A stretch of 64,000 bases of DNA from JAAOYC01 sp036481345 (GTDB lineage Archaea > Nanobdellota > Nanobdellia > Woesearchaeales > WJKL01): positions 1-64,000 of the forward strand of contig JAZGHU010000015.1 in assembly GCA_036481345.1 (NCBI GenBank), read 5' to 3'. The notes under the pieces were generated by a model, which saw only the letters and a program-made list of their open reading frames with translations, did no database searches and was not told where the DNA came from. The position numbers were made by a program, and so were the translations under genes. Numbering within the stretch: position 1 is the first letter of the stretch; the number at the start of each line of letters is the position of its first letter. Of this stretch, positions 43,488-52,064 are shown in pieces.

Positions 43488-44268
43488 AATTGAAGCATTA
43501 CTGTTTACTGTTGCAAAGAGGATAAGTTTAGATGAGATTTCTAAAATTACTGGAATAAGAGATATTGATAAGATCAAGAATGCTTTGAATGAATTGAAGA
43601 TGGATTATGAAGCTAAAGGCAGTTCTATGACTTTGAATGATGAAGGAGAAGGTTATTGGAAGATGACTGTCAAAGACCATTATATGCCAATGGTGAGGAA
43701 AGTTGTTAGTCAAATGGAGATAGACCGGCCTTTGATGGAGACTCTTGCTGTTATTGCATGGAAATATCCAGTACTACAGGCAGATGTTGTTAAGATAAGG
43801 CATAACAAAGCATATGATCATTTGAAAAGACTTGAAGAATTAGGATTTATTACAAGAGTTAAGTATGGAAGAACTAACAAGTTGACTTTGACTTCTAAGT
43901 TTTTTGAGTATTTTGATTTGCCTTCAAAAGAGCAGGCAAAAGAAGTGTTTAAGAATGTTGTTCCTGAAAAGATTAGAGAGAAGGTAGAGAAAACTGAAGC
44001 AGAGATTGATGAGGCTGAGAAAAAGTTAGAAGAAGCTAAGAGAAAGAAAGAAGAGATGAAGAAAGAAGCTGATAAAAGCAAAACAGAAGGACCTCCTGTT
44101 GATCCTACAAGTCAAGATCCTGAGCCCAAACCAGATGAAGGCCCGGCACCAGTTCCTGAAGTTGAAGAATTAAAAGAAATGCAAAAGGAAGAAGATAAAG
44201 AATTAGAGAAAACAGAGAAAGCAGTTGAAGATTTGGATAAAGAAGAAGATAAAAAATTTTATGATTAA
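43471..44268 (+). CDS. scpB: Segregation and condensation protein ScpB
   Basis: A 265-residue protein with two winged-helix domains (about 1-165): RIEALLFTVAKRISLDEISKI, RPLMETLAVIAWKYPVLQADV and LEELGFITRVKYGRTN match ScpB. About 100 Glu/Lys/Pro-rich residues follow as a disordered tail. ScpB is part of the SMC chromosome-organising complex; SMC is not in the window. The ATG at 43471 is chosen because homology starts there. Confidence 0.92.
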   Translation: MNEKNRIEALLFTVAKRISLDEISKITGIRDIDKIKNALNELKMDYEAKGSSMTLNDEGEGYWKMTVKDHYMPMVRKVVSQMEIDRPLMETLAVIAWKYPVLQADVVKIRHNKAYDHLKRLEELGFITRVKYGRTNKLTLTSKFFEYFDLPSKEQAKEVFKNVVPEKIREKVEKTEAEIDEAEKKLEEAKRKKEEMKKEADKSKTEGPPVDPTSQDPEPKPDEGPAPVPEVEELKEMQKEEDKELEKTEKAVEDLDKEEDKKFYD

Positions 44269-44269
44269 G

Positions 44270-44416
44270 ATGTTTCTAATTAAATGCCCTAAATGCAAAC
44301 AGAATATGAAGTATCAAGTGATGAAAGGATTGGTTGCAGGGAAAAGTAAAAGATGTGTTTATTGCGGCAGAAGTTTTCAGGTTAAAGAGAATATTGTTAA
44401 GAAAGTCAAAAATTAG
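44270..44416 (+). CDS. Small zinc-ribbon protein (48 aa)
   Basis: A 48-residue protein with two Cys pairs, CPKC and CVYC, separated by about 20 residues, and basic flanks. It is a compact zinc ribbon, similar to the DUF1922-like or transcription-factor-type ribbons of Archaea. The ATG at 44270 is one base after the scpB stop, indicating translational coupling. Function unknown; DNA or RNA binding is plausible. Confidence 0.7.
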   Translation: MFLIKCPKCKQNMKYQVMKGLVAGKSKRCVYCGRSFQVKENIVKKVKN

Positions 44417-44422
44417 CTAAAA

Positions 44423-44482
44423 TTGCGAATTCTGGTAGTACAGGGGCTGAGAAGGTCGAATTCATGCGAAAGGTTTATAAAG
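44423..44482 (+). promoter_or_regulatory. gyrA promoter with upstream inverted repeat
   Basis: Arms GCGAATTC (44425-44432) and GAATTC-AT-GC (44458-44467) form an inverted repeat with a two-base bulge, ending next to a TATA box GGTTTATAAAGG (44472-44482). The gyrA ATG at 44520 would have a leader of about 15-20 bases without an evident ribosome binding site. Confidence 0.4.
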
Positions 44483-44519
44483 GAAGATAGTTTCTTTTTA
44501 ATAGGAAATTCTCGTCAGA

Positions 44520-47003
44520 ATGGAAGAAAAAAAACAAACAAACGAAAAGCGAGACTCTTCGATGCCTCAGAAATCTGAAAAGATTTCAGAGAAACCAAAA
44601 GAAAGAGTCATCCAGCAAGTTATTGAGGATGAGATGAAGAAGTCTTATCTAGATTATTCTATGTCTGTTATTGTTGGGAGGGCTTTGCCTGATGTTAGAG
44701 ATGGATTGAAGCCAGTTCATAGAAGAATTCTTTATGCTATGCATAAGATGGGAATGTTTCACAACAAGGCTTCTAAGAAATCCGCAAGAATTGTTGGAGA
44801 AGTTTTAGGAAAGTATCATCCACATGGTGATACTGCTGTTTATGATTCTTTAGTTAGGATGGCTCAGCCTTGGAGCCTTCGTTATCCTTTGATCAATGGC
44901 CAAGGAAATTTTGGAAGTGTTGATGGTGATAGGGCTGCTGCAATGAGATATACTGAAGCTAAACTTAAGAAGTTAGCTGAAGAGATGCTGAAAGATATTG
45001 ATAAGAAGACTGTAAAGTTTGTTCCTAATTTTGATGGAAGTTTGAAAGAGCCTTTTTATCTTCCTGCTAAAGTTCCTAATTTGTTGGTAAACGGAAGTTC
45101 TGGAATTGCAGTTGGAATGGCTACTAATATTCCACCGCATAATTTGAAAGAAGTTGCTGATGCTTGTGTTTATTTAATTGATAATCCTGAAGCTGCTGTT
45201 GACGAACTAATGAGATATGTTAAAGGTCCTGATTTTCCAACAGCGGGAATTATTTCTGGAGTTAGTGGAATTAAAAGTGCTTATACAACTGGAAGAGGAA
45301 GAGTTATTATCAAGGCTAAGACGCATATTGAAGAAGGAAAGAATCGGAACAAGATTGTTGTTACAGAAATTCCCTATATGGTTAACAAATCTATGTTAGT
45401 TGAGGAGATTGCTAATCTTGTTAATGCTGGAAAAGTAAAAGGGATTTCAGATTTAAGAGATGAAAGTTCTAGAAAAGGTATGCGTGTTGTTATTACTCTT
45501 AGAAAAGATGCTAATCAAGATATTGTATTGAATCAGTTGATGAAACATACAAGATTAAAAACAACTTTTGGAATTATAATGCTGGCTTTAGTTGGTGGAG
45601 AACCAAAAGTTTTGAATTTAAAAGATTTGATTCATAATTATATTATTCATAGACAAAGAGTTGTTAGGAGAAGAACTAAGTTTGATTTGAATAAAGCAGA
45701 AGATAGAGCGCATATTTTAGAAGGTTTACTAATTGCATTAAAAGATATTGATTCTACTGTTAAGATGATCAAGGAGAGTTCTAATGCTGAAGAAGCGAGG
45801 AAAGTTTTGATCAGTAAATTACAGATAACTGAGAAGCAGGCTGTTGCTATCTTAGAAATGAGACTTCAGAGATTGACTGGATTAGAGCAAGAGAAAATAA
45901 AGACAGAACATACAGAATTATTGAAATTAATTGAAGAGTTAAAAACAATACTTGCTGATGAAAATAGAATCTTAAAGATTATTAAGAAAGAATTAGAAGA
46001 AATTAAAGAAAATTATGGGGATGAAAGGAGAACAGTAATTATTGAAAAAGAAGAAGAAGATGTTGTTGCTGAAGATCTGATCAAGCCAGAGAATGTTGTT
46101 ATCTCAATTACTCATTCAGGATATATTAAAAGACTGCCAATTGATACATATAAATCTCAGAGAAGAGGGGGCAGAGGAGTGATTGCAGCAACTACAAAAG
46201 AAGAAGATTTTGTTGAAGACTTGTTTATTGCAAATACTCATAGCTATGTATTGTTCTTTACAAATAAAGGAAAATTGAAATGGATGAAAGTTTATGAAAT
46301 TCCTGAAGCAGGAAGAACTGCAAAAGGAGTTGCTATTGTTAATTTACTTCGTTTAGGAGAGGGAGAGAAGGTAACTGCTTATATCCCTGTAAAAAGTTTA
46401 GAAGAAGGATATTTGTTTATGGCAACTAAGAAAGGAATTGTTAAGAAAACAGCAATGAAAGAATTTTCAAAGCCAAGAAAAGGAGGAATTATTGCTATAG
46501 GATTAAAGGAAAATGACGAATTAATAAGTGTTAAAAGAACAACTGGAGAAAGTGTGATATTGTTAGCTACTAAAAATGGACAATCTGTTAAATTTGATGA
46601 AAAACATGTTAGAAATATGGGAAGAAGTGCTAAAGGTGTTAGAGGAATCAAATTGAAAGTGGATGATGCTGTTGTTGGAATGGAGATTGCAAGAGATGAA
46701 AGAACATTGTTTACAATTACTGAAAATGGTTATGGTAAGAGAACTTTAATATCTGAATATAGATTGATTAATAGAGGAGGAAGTGGAGTAAAAAATATTA
46801 TTTGTTCAGAAAGAAATGGAAAAGTTGTTGGAGTTAAATCTGTTAAAGATGAAGATGAATTGATGCTGATAAGCCAGAAAGGCGTTGGAATAAGAGTTCC
46901 TGCAAAAGGCATTTCTGTTATAGGCAGAGCAACACAAGGAGTTAGAATAATGAAGTTAGGAGAAGGAGATAAAGTTGCTGCTGTTGCTAAGGTAGTTGGT
47001 TAA
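44520..47003 (+). CDS. gyrA: DNA gyrase subunit A
   Basis: An 827-residue bacterial-type GyrA. After a charged 30-residue extension come the winged-helix/tower domains with SYLDYSMSVIVGRALPDVRDGL, the catalytic tyrosine in AAAMRYTEAKL (Tyr144), and the six-bladed C-terminal DNA-wrapping domain beginning near residue 530. The GyrA box reads QRRGGRG, which favours gyrase (negative supercoiling) over topoisomerase IV. Gyrase in Archaea is understood to come from bacteria. gyrB is not in the window. It ends with a TTAA shared with the nitroreductase gene. Confidence 0.95.
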   Translation: MEEKKQTNEKRDSSMPQKSEKISEKPKERVIQQVIEDEMKKSYLDYSMSVIVGRALPDVRDGLKPVHRRILYAMHKMGMFHNKASKKSARIVGEVLGKYHPHGDTAVYDSLVRMAQPWSLRYPLINGQGNFGSVDGDRAAAMRYTEAKLKKLAEEMLKDIDKKTVKFVPNFDGSLKEPFYLPAKVPNLLVNGSSGIAVGMATNIPPHNLKEVADACVYLIDNPEAAVDELMRYVKGPDFPTAGIISGVSGIKSAYTTGRGRVIIKAKTHIEEGKNRNKIVVTEIPYMVNKSMLVEEIANLVNAGKVKGISDLRDESSRKGMRVVITLRKDANQDIVLNQLMKHTRLKTTFGIIMLALVGGEPKVLNLKDLIHNYIIHRQRVVRRRTKFDLNKAEDRAHILEGLLIALKDIDSTVKMIKESSNAEEARKVLISKLQITEKQAVAILEMRLQRLTGLEQEKIKTEHTELLKLIEELKTILADENRILKIIKKELEEIKENYGDERRTVIIEKEEEDVVAEDLIKPENVVISITHSGYIKRLPIDTYKSQRRGGRGVIAATTKEEDFVEDLFIANTHSYVLFFTNKGKLKWMKVYEIPEAGRTAKGVAIVNLLRLGEGEKVTAYIPVKSLEEGYLFMATKKGIVKKTAMKEFSKPRKGGIIAIGLKENDELISVKRTTGESVILLATKNGQSVKFDEKHVRNMGRSAKGVRGIKLKVDDAVVGMEIARDERTLFTITENGYGKRTLISEYRLINRGGSGVKNIICSERNGKVVGVKSVKDEDELMLISQKGVGIRVPAKGISVIGRATQGVRIMKLGEGDKVAAVAKVVG

Positions 47004-47524
47004 AGAATAATTTCATCAATAGATTTTCTTTTTAGTGGTTTTGGTTCTTGTGCCGCATAACCTACAGTAATTACATAAGGAACAACATAATCTTTTGGAA
47101 TATTTAGTACATCTTTGATTTTATTTTTTTCCATCCATCCAACCCAACAAGTTCCTAATCCAAGTTCTGTGGCTCTTAATACCAAATGATCAGTTGCAAT
47201 TGTTAAATCTCTGGCAGCTCTTGATTCATAAGAATCATCAAAACCTTCTTCGAATTTTGCTTTTGGGTATGCTTCTGGATTTGCACAGCAGACTATAATT
47301 ACTGGCGCTTCATATACAAATTCTTGTTTAAATATTTCATTCTCTCGAAGTTTTTCTTTTTGCTGAGAATCTTTTATTACTTTGTATAACCAAGGTTGAG
47401 CATTATTTCCAGAAGGAGCTAATCTCGCTGCTTCTAACATTTCCTTGATAAATTCTTCTGGAACTTCTTTATCTTGATATTTTCTTATACTTCTTCTTTC
47501 TTCAATTGCTTGTTTAACATCCAT
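47000..47524 (-). CDS. Nitroreductase family FMN protein
   Basis: A 174-residue protein with the family start AIEERRSIRKYQDKEVPEE, LEAARLAPSGNNAQPW (FMN-binding region), and a late GLGTCWVG and YVITVGYAA. It is probably an FMN-dependent NAD(P)H oxidoreductase of broad or unknown substrate. It is one of few redox enzymes here. Divergent from the THUMP gene. Confidence 0.9.
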   Translation of the reverse strand: MDVKQAIEERRSIRKYQDKEVPEEFIKEMLEAARLAPSGNNAQPWLYKVIKDSQQKEKLRENEIFKQEFVYEAPVIIVCCANPEAYPKAKFEEGFDDSYESRAARDLTIATDHLVLRATELGLGTCWVGWMEKNKIKDVLNIPKDYVVPYVITVGYAAQEPKPLKRKSIDEIIL

Positions 47525-47591
47525 GAATGTGATTAATATTACATTGTTTAAAAACCTAACTTTTTTATAGACTGTTAAGTTGTTTTTTCTT

Positions 47592-48479
47592 ATGAAAGCA
47601 TTAGCTATAAGTTATTCTGGAATGGAAGATATTACTCAGCTTGAGATAAAAGAGTTAATTGGGAAAGAAAGTGAAGTTAAAGAGAGTTGTGTTGTGTTTG
47701 AATGTTCTGAAGAAGAGTTAGCAAAGTATTGTTATAAATGTCAGGGGGCTAATAGGGTAATTTTGTTATTAGATGAGTTTAAGATTTCTAAAATTGAAGA
47801 TTTGGAAAGGATTTCTAAAATTGATTTTTCTAAGTGGTTAGATAAAAAGAGTTTTGCTGCTCGAAGTTGGGTTGTTGAGAATGAACTTGAAAATTCTGAT
47901 GTTCAGAAAACAACTGGAGATTATGTTGAAGGAAAAGTTGATCTGAAGAATCCAGATGTGACTGTTTTTGTTTATATTTATTCTAATGATTGTTATGTTG
48001 GAATTGATTTTTCAGGAGAAATCAGCAAAAGAGATTATAAGATCCGGCTTTGTAGAGATGATTTGAAAGGAACTATTGCTTATGCTTTGGTTAGATTAAG
48101 TGGTTATAGTTCTGAAAAGAGTTTTTTGAATTTGAATTCTAAAACAGGGACAATTGCAATTGAAGCAGCACTGTTTGGAAGTGGTAAGAGTGTTAATTAT
48201 TATGATAAAAAGAAATTTCCTTTTTTGAAATTCATGGATTATGAATTTGAAGATTCTGATTTGAAAGAAGTTAATGTTTATGCTTCTGATTCTCCTGGTT
48301 ATTTGAAAGTTATTTCTACTAATGCAAAAGTTGCTGGTGTTAATATTAAATTTGAAGAAGTTAAAGCAGATTGTGTTGTTAAATACGAAAGAGGGAAAGC
48401 AGAAGTTTCTGGGTTGAAAGAATCAAGAGAAATTAAGCATGGAAAAGAAGTTTTGAAAATAGTAAGTTTTATATCTTAA
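47592..48479 (+). CDS. Truncated THUMP-domain methyltransferase homologue
   Basis: A 295-residue protein. N-terminal ferredoxin-like/THUMP region (about 1-155; VYIYSNDCYVGIDFSGEISKRDYK at its end), then the start of a Trm14/RlmL-type methyltransferase (LKGTIAYALVRLSGY). The SAM-binding PMCGSGT motif is replaced by LNSKTGT, and the protein stops after the SxxNAxxAGV helix without any NPPY catalytic motif. So binding to tRNA may persist but methylation is unlikely. The ATG at 47592 is preferred to one 12 bases upstream. Confidence 0.75.
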   Translation: MKALAISYSGMEDITQLEIKELIGKESEVKESCVVFECSEEELAKYCYKCQGANRVILLLDEFKISKIEDLERISKIDFSKWLDKKSFAARSWVVENELENSDVQKTTGDYVEGKVDLKNPDVTVFVYIYSNDCYVGIDFSGEISKRDYKIRLCRDDLKGTIAYALVRLSGYSSEKSFLNLNSKTGTIAIEAALFGSGKSVNYYDKKKFPFLKFMDYEFEDSDLKEVNVYASDSPGYLKVISTNAKVAGVNIKFEEVKADCVVKYERGKAEVSGLKESREIKHGKEVLKIVSFIS

Positions 48480-48497
48480 GTTAATTTATTTCTTAAT

Positions 48498-48818
48498 ATG
48501 AAATCATGGCTTAAAGGCGGATTGATCACTCTATCTATCTTTGCAATTTGTGCTATAATAACATATGTTGGCACCCTTACTTGTGGGTGGAATCCTGTTG
48601 AAGGAAGTGTAGTTAAAGGGGATCTTTGTAAAAATTTAGTTTTAATGGTGGTGCTTTATTTTATTCCAGGAGTCATTGCATTAATTCTGGGTGGCTTTAT
48701 GCTTTTGCTGACTGATATTATTGGTTTTTATCCTTCTGTAATATCATCATTAATTATATCTTTTTTAATAGGGGCTTTAATAGGCTTAATTGTCGATAAA
48801 ACAAAATCTAAAAAATAG
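48498..48818 (+). CDS. Hypothetical membrane protein (106 aa)
   Basis: Three hydrophobic segments (about 8-26, 48-70, 78-99) with a short external loop carrying two Cys (LTCGWNP and GDLCKN). No family recognised. It begins 18 bases after the THUMP gene and precedes the RNase P RNA gene. Confidence 0.6.
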   Translation: MKSWLKGGLITLSIFAICAIITYVGTLTCGWNPVEGSVVKGDLCKNLVLMVVLYFIPGVIALILGGFMLLLTDIIGFYPSVISSLIISFLIGALIGLIVDKTKSKK

Positions 48819-48852
48819 TAACGTTTTTAAAGCCATAAAAATTGATAATTCT

Positions 48853-49174
48853 TAGGTAGGGGCGTACTTAACTGACGGTGATTTATATCGCTGAGGAAAG
48901 TCCACCCACTGAGTATGTGTCACTGCTGTTATGGCAGATGGGTAATACCATGGCAATGGGTCAGAAATACACGTCCATGTATCGGGATGAAAATGGCGAA
49001 GTTTGTTGCGAAGCAAACGAGTTAACCCAAAGACTATGTTGCGTGGGAACGGTGAAACCCGAATCCTGACTGGTGCAAGTGTCGTTGAACACGCTAAGTA
49101 GAATGTTAAGACAGTCTGCCCATAGCTTTTAGTTGTGGAGACTGACAAAAGGTGGCTTATCACGCTTCTACCTA
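48853..49174 (+). ncRNA. rnpB: RNase P RNA, archaeal
   Basis: The ends form a 12-13 base P1 helix (AGGTAGGGGCGT at 48854 with ACGCTTCTACCT at 49162, two G-U pairs). GAGGAAAGTCC at 48893-48903 is the universal CR-I motif, GGTGCAAGTG near 49072 fits the CR-IV region, and the 3-prime part has the usual GACAGTCTGCCC and GGCTTAT elements before P1 closes. About 320 bases is normal for type A archaeal RNA. Its protein partner Rpp29 is encoded at 18.7 kb. Short open frames across this region are incidental. Confidence 0.93.
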
Positions 49175-49198
49175 CTTTATTATTAAGGTGAAAAAACA

Positions 49199-49369
49199 AT
49201 GGCTGAAAAGATGAGAATGCCTAGCGGCATGGGAGGATTAGTAAGGTATTTTGATGAAGTTAAAAGTAAATTTAATTTTAAGCCTGGGTTAGTTATAGTT
49301 CTTTGTGTTGTTGTGATTATAATCATGATTCTTTTGCATTTGTTTGGCAATAAATTGTTAGGAATATAA
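49199..49369 (+). CDS. Sec61-beta (SecG-type) translocon subunit
   Basis: A 56-residue protein with the archaeal Sec61-beta pattern: MPSGMGGLVRYFDE near the start, KPGLVIV and a single C-terminal membrane helix (about 31-50) ending LHLFG. It is the small tail-anchored subunit of the SecYE-beta channel; secY is at 10-11.5 kb. AAGGTGA upstream of the ATG is a ribosome binding site. Confidence 0.92.
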   Translation: MAEKMRMPSGMGGLVRYFDEVKSKFNFKPGLVIVLCVVVIIIMILLHLFGNKLLGI

Positions 49370-49427
49370 TCTAAACTATTTTTTCTAAGACATAAATATT
49401 TTTATATTCTTTTTATTTGGCAAAAAT

Positions 49428-49991
49428 ATGTATCCAATATCTGTTGATGAATTAGTGGATGTAACTTTTTGGGGGGCTTTTTTCAGAGATCCTAAACATG
49501 TTGAAGCAGATCTTAAAGAAGCCCGAGCTGATAATGTAAGGCACCCTGGTGCTCTAGATGCCCATTACAAAAATAGAGGAGTTTTTGATGACCCTTATAA
49601 GTTCACTTTTGTTATTGGTGATTATAATCCTGAAACAGGGTTATATACAGCTACAATTGATGATTTCTTTGGAGAGTCTAAAGGTGTTGGGGGGATTTTG
49701 CTTAAAGATAGATGGGATAATACGATTAAGTTTGCAAAAGTGTATTCTATAGGTTCTGATCCTCATGCGAGTTTAACAGCAAACCCTAGTTTGTTCCATG
49801 ATTCACAAAATTTTAGAGTGATTGAATGTTCTGGAACTATAGACAAAGAACAAGAAACATCAAACAAAATCGCTGCTCAAGGCAAATATATCTATGGCGC
49901 TCCTTGTATGGCTGGATTTTGGTATATGAGCAATCAAGAAGAAGATGAATTTAGGGATGGGATTATGCAAGGTCTTGTAAAAAAACTTTAA
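49428..49991 (+). CDS. Hypothetical protein (187 aa)
   Basis: A soluble protein I do not recognise. It is rich in Asp, Gly and aromatic residues, with a mid-region of alternating beta-type strands (GVGGILLKDRWDNTIKFAKV) and a C-terminal helix. No membrane segment. TATA-like TTTTTATATTC lies about 25 bases upstream of the ATG, so a leaderless single-gene transcript is likely. Confidence 0.65.
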   Translation: MYPISVDELVDVTFWGAFFRDPKHVEADLKEARADNVRHPGALDAHYKNRGVFDDPYKFTFVIGDYNPETGLYTATIDDFFGESKGVGGILLKDRWDNTIKFAKVYSIGSDPHASLTANPSLFHDSQNFRVIECSGTIDKEQETSNKIAAQGKYIYGAPCMAGFWYMSNQEEDEFRDGIMQGLVKKL

Positions 49992-50032
49992 TGTTAGTTC
50001 TTAGAAACCTTTTTATACAACTTTAAATTCTT

Positions 50033-50383
50033 ATGATTAAAATGATGCCTGGAATGAATCCAAGAAAGATGCAGCAGATGATGAAGAAGATGGGTATTGC
50101 CCAGACTGAGTTAGATGCTACTGAAGTTATTATTAAATGCGAAGATAAAGAGATTGTTATTACAAATCCTTCTGTTGCAATAGTTAAAGCAATGGGATCA
50201 GAACAATATACCATTAGTGGCGATGTTGAAGAAAGAGAATTAGCAGCAGAAGCTCCTGAAATCAATGAAGAAGATGTCAAGACTGTGATGGAACAAGCTA
50301 ATGTTGATGAAGAAAAAGCAAAAGAAGCATTAGAAGCTGCAGAAGGAGATATTGCAAAGGCTATAATGGATTTGCAGGGATAA
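50033..50383 (+). CDS. nac: Nascent polypeptide-associated complex protein (NAC)
   Basis: A 116-residue protein with a basic ribosome-binding start (MNPRKMQQMMKKMGI), the NAC domain (about 22-75; ATEVIIKCEDKEIVITNPSV) and a C-terminal UBA domain (about 79-115; DVKTVMEQANVDEEKAKEAL). The archaeal homodimer binds nascent chains near L23 at the exit tunnel. A TATA-like TTTTTATAC lies about 26 bases upstream. Confidence 0.95.
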   Translation: MIKMMPGMNPRKMQQMMKKMGIAQTELDATEVIIKCEDKEIVITNPSVAIVKAMGSEQYTISGDVEERELAAEAPEINEEDVKTVMEQANVDEEKAKEALEAAEGDIAKAIMDLQG

Positions 50384-50429
50384 TTACACAAATTTTTTAA
50401 ATCAAGTTCTATTAGTGTTTTTTGGGGCA

Positions 50430-50921
50430 ATGGAAAGATTTCAAGAACATAGTCAGAAAGCTAAAAGAAACATCAAGATAGCAGATCATATGCTATTGGT
50501 TACTTTTCCTTTGATTAAGGATACAAAGCTGTTATTGGCAGTGATTGAAAATATCTTCTTAGGATATACAAATGCTGTTGCTGCTATCTTGCATTATGAA
50601 AGGCTGTTTAAGAGGATTCCTCCTTTTCAGGATACTTTTGAAAGCAAAATGAATATGTTTAAGGAGAAAATAGTATTGAAACATAGTATTGATAAGAGCT
50701 ATGTAGCTGAGGTGCATGATATACGGGATGTCATAATCCAGCACAGAAAAAGCCCTGTTGAGTTCAAAAGAGGCGATAAGTTTGTTATTTGCTCTGAAAA
50801 CTATAGAATCAAGACAGTTTCAGCAAATGACATCAGAAAATACTTGGATAAGGCAAAGGTATTTATAGAAGTAATGGATAATATTGTGAGAAAAGATGAA
50901 GGATTATTTAGACAAACTTAA
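50430..50921 (+). CDS. Helical (HEPN-like) protein, first of a pair
   Basis: A 163-residue all-helical protein. The segment KIADHMLLVTFPLIKDTKLLLAVIEN (split at 14-40) aligns with KRADHLFYVSLKYTRTVDVIRSVIER of the next gene, so the two are paralogues. The arrangement resembles HEPN helical bundles; RxxxxH-type nuclease residues are not clear, although DVIIQHRKSP occurs at about 103-112. The ATG at 50430 is chosen over one 15 bases earlier. It overlaps the next gene by 26 bases. Confidence 0.65.
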   Translation: MERFQEHSQKAKRNIKIADHMLLVTFPLIKDTKLLLAVIENIFLGYTNAVAAILHYERLFKRIPPFQDTFESKMNMFKEKIVLKHSIDKSYVAEVHDIRDVIIQHRKSPVEFKRGDKFVICSENYRIKTVSANDIRKYLDKAKVFIEVMDNIVRKDEGLFRQT

Positions 50922-51348
50922 ATCAGAGCTTAAAAGAGCAGACCATTTGTTCTATGTAAGTCTAAAATACACAAGAACTGTTGATGTAATTAGAAGTGTA
51001 ATTGAAAGACTGATTAATGCTTTTGATGTAGGCATGGAAGGATTATTGCAGAAAGTAAAGAGAAGAAGGAAGACATTAGAAGTTCCAGAACAGCCAAGGA
51101 AACGAGCAGAAGTTACAAAAGAAGTGTTTGCTGATGATCCTCAACTAATCAAGTTTATTGATTTTTATTTAGGATTAAGAGATATAATCCAAGCAAGGTA
51201 TGATAAGGCGAAAGAGTATAGAAGAAATGTCAGAATGATAACTTATTTGAATCTTGAAACACCTATGGATGTTAATATTGATTTAGTATTGGAATTTTTT
51301 GAAGAAACAAAAAAGTTTGAAGAGTATGTTATAGAAAAATTAGGATGA
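50896..51348 (+). CDS. Helical (HEPN-like) protein, second of a pair
   Basis: A 150-residue all-helical basic protein related to the preceding one. It has an Arg/Lys-rich central loop (KVKRRRKTLEVPEQPRKR) that could bind nucleic acid. Its stop overlaps the minD-like start by four bases (ATGA), so three genes are translated together. Such pairs are known to me from related genomes without a function. Confidence 0.65.
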   Translation: MKDYLDKLKSELKRADHLFYVSLKYTRTVDVIRSVIERLINAFDVGMEGLLQKVKRRRKTLEVPEQPRKRAEVTKEVFADDPQLIKFIDFYLGLRDIIQARYDKAKEYRRNVRMITYLNLETPMDVNIDLVLEFFEETKKFEEYVIEKLG

Positions 51349-52043
51349 CAAGATTTATTGCAATTGTTTCTGGAAAAGGAGGGGTAGGAAAAACAACAAC
51401 CGCAATTAATTTAGGTGCAGCATTAGCCAATCTTGGAAATGATTCACTTGTTCTTGATGGAAACTTAACAACTCCACATATTGGACTATATCTTGGATTT
51501 GCAAATCCCCCTATTACATTGCATGAAGTTATCAAAGGAAATTCTAATCTTCAAGAAGCAACTTATTTGCATGCATCTGGAATGAAAGTTATTCCAGGGA
51601 GCATAAGATATGATATTTTAGATGACCTAAATTTGAGCAGGATAAAAGGAGTGTTTAAAAAATTAAAAGGTTATGGAGAATCAATCCTTATCGATACTGG
51701 TGCAGGATTTACAGCAGAGAACCAAGCTGTGATGAATGTAGCTGATGAAATTTTAGTTGTTACAAATCCAGAGTTTGCAGCTGTGACTGACGCATTAAAA
51801 GTAATAAAGCATGCAGAAAAACAGAATAAATTAGTTCTCGGAGTTGTGTTGAACAAAGTTGGAGAATTTGATGAGATGTCTGTTGAAAATATAGAAGCAA
51901 TGCTAAATGTGCCAATAATTGGAATGGTTCCTAAAAGTGATGCTGTTAAGAAATCTCAAATAGCTAAACACCCTGTTGTTTATTCTGATCCTGATTCAGA
52001 TGCTGCTGTTGAGTTTAAGAAGATTGCAGAAAGGCTTAAATAG
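51345..52043 (+). CDS. minD: MinD/ParA-type ATPase
   Basis: A 232-residue P-loop ATPase with deviant Walker A GKGGVGKTT (about 10-18), LDGNLTTPHIGLYLG switch region and LIDTGAGFTAEN. There is no obvious C-terminal amphipathic membrane-targeting helix. The switch I aspartate is kept as LVLDGNL. It is coupled to two helical proteins upstream, which may be its partners. Role likely in positioning of cell-surface or division components. Confidence 0.9.
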   Translation: MTRFIAIVSGKGGVGKTTTAINLGAALANLGNDSLVLDGNLTTPHIGLYLGFANPPITLHEVIKGNSNLQEATYLHASGMKVIPGSIRYDILDDLNLSRIKGVFKKLKGYGESILIDTGAGFTAENQAVMNVADEILVVTNPEFAAVTDALKVIKHAEKQNKLVLGVVLNKVGEFDEMSVENIEAMLNVPIIGMVPKSDAVKKSQIAKHPVVYSDPDSDAAVEFKKIAERLK

Positions 52044-52064
52044 ATAATATACTAAAAAAATAAA

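Noticed and set aside
44520..47003. Assignment as topoisomerase IV subunit ParC
   Set aside because: The GyrA box QRRGGRG is present near the start of a complete C-terminal domain, which favours gyrase.
48852..49199. Open frames on both strands over the RNase P RNA
   Set aside because: The region has the P1 helix and CR-I motif of RNase P RNA; the peptides have no protein-like features.
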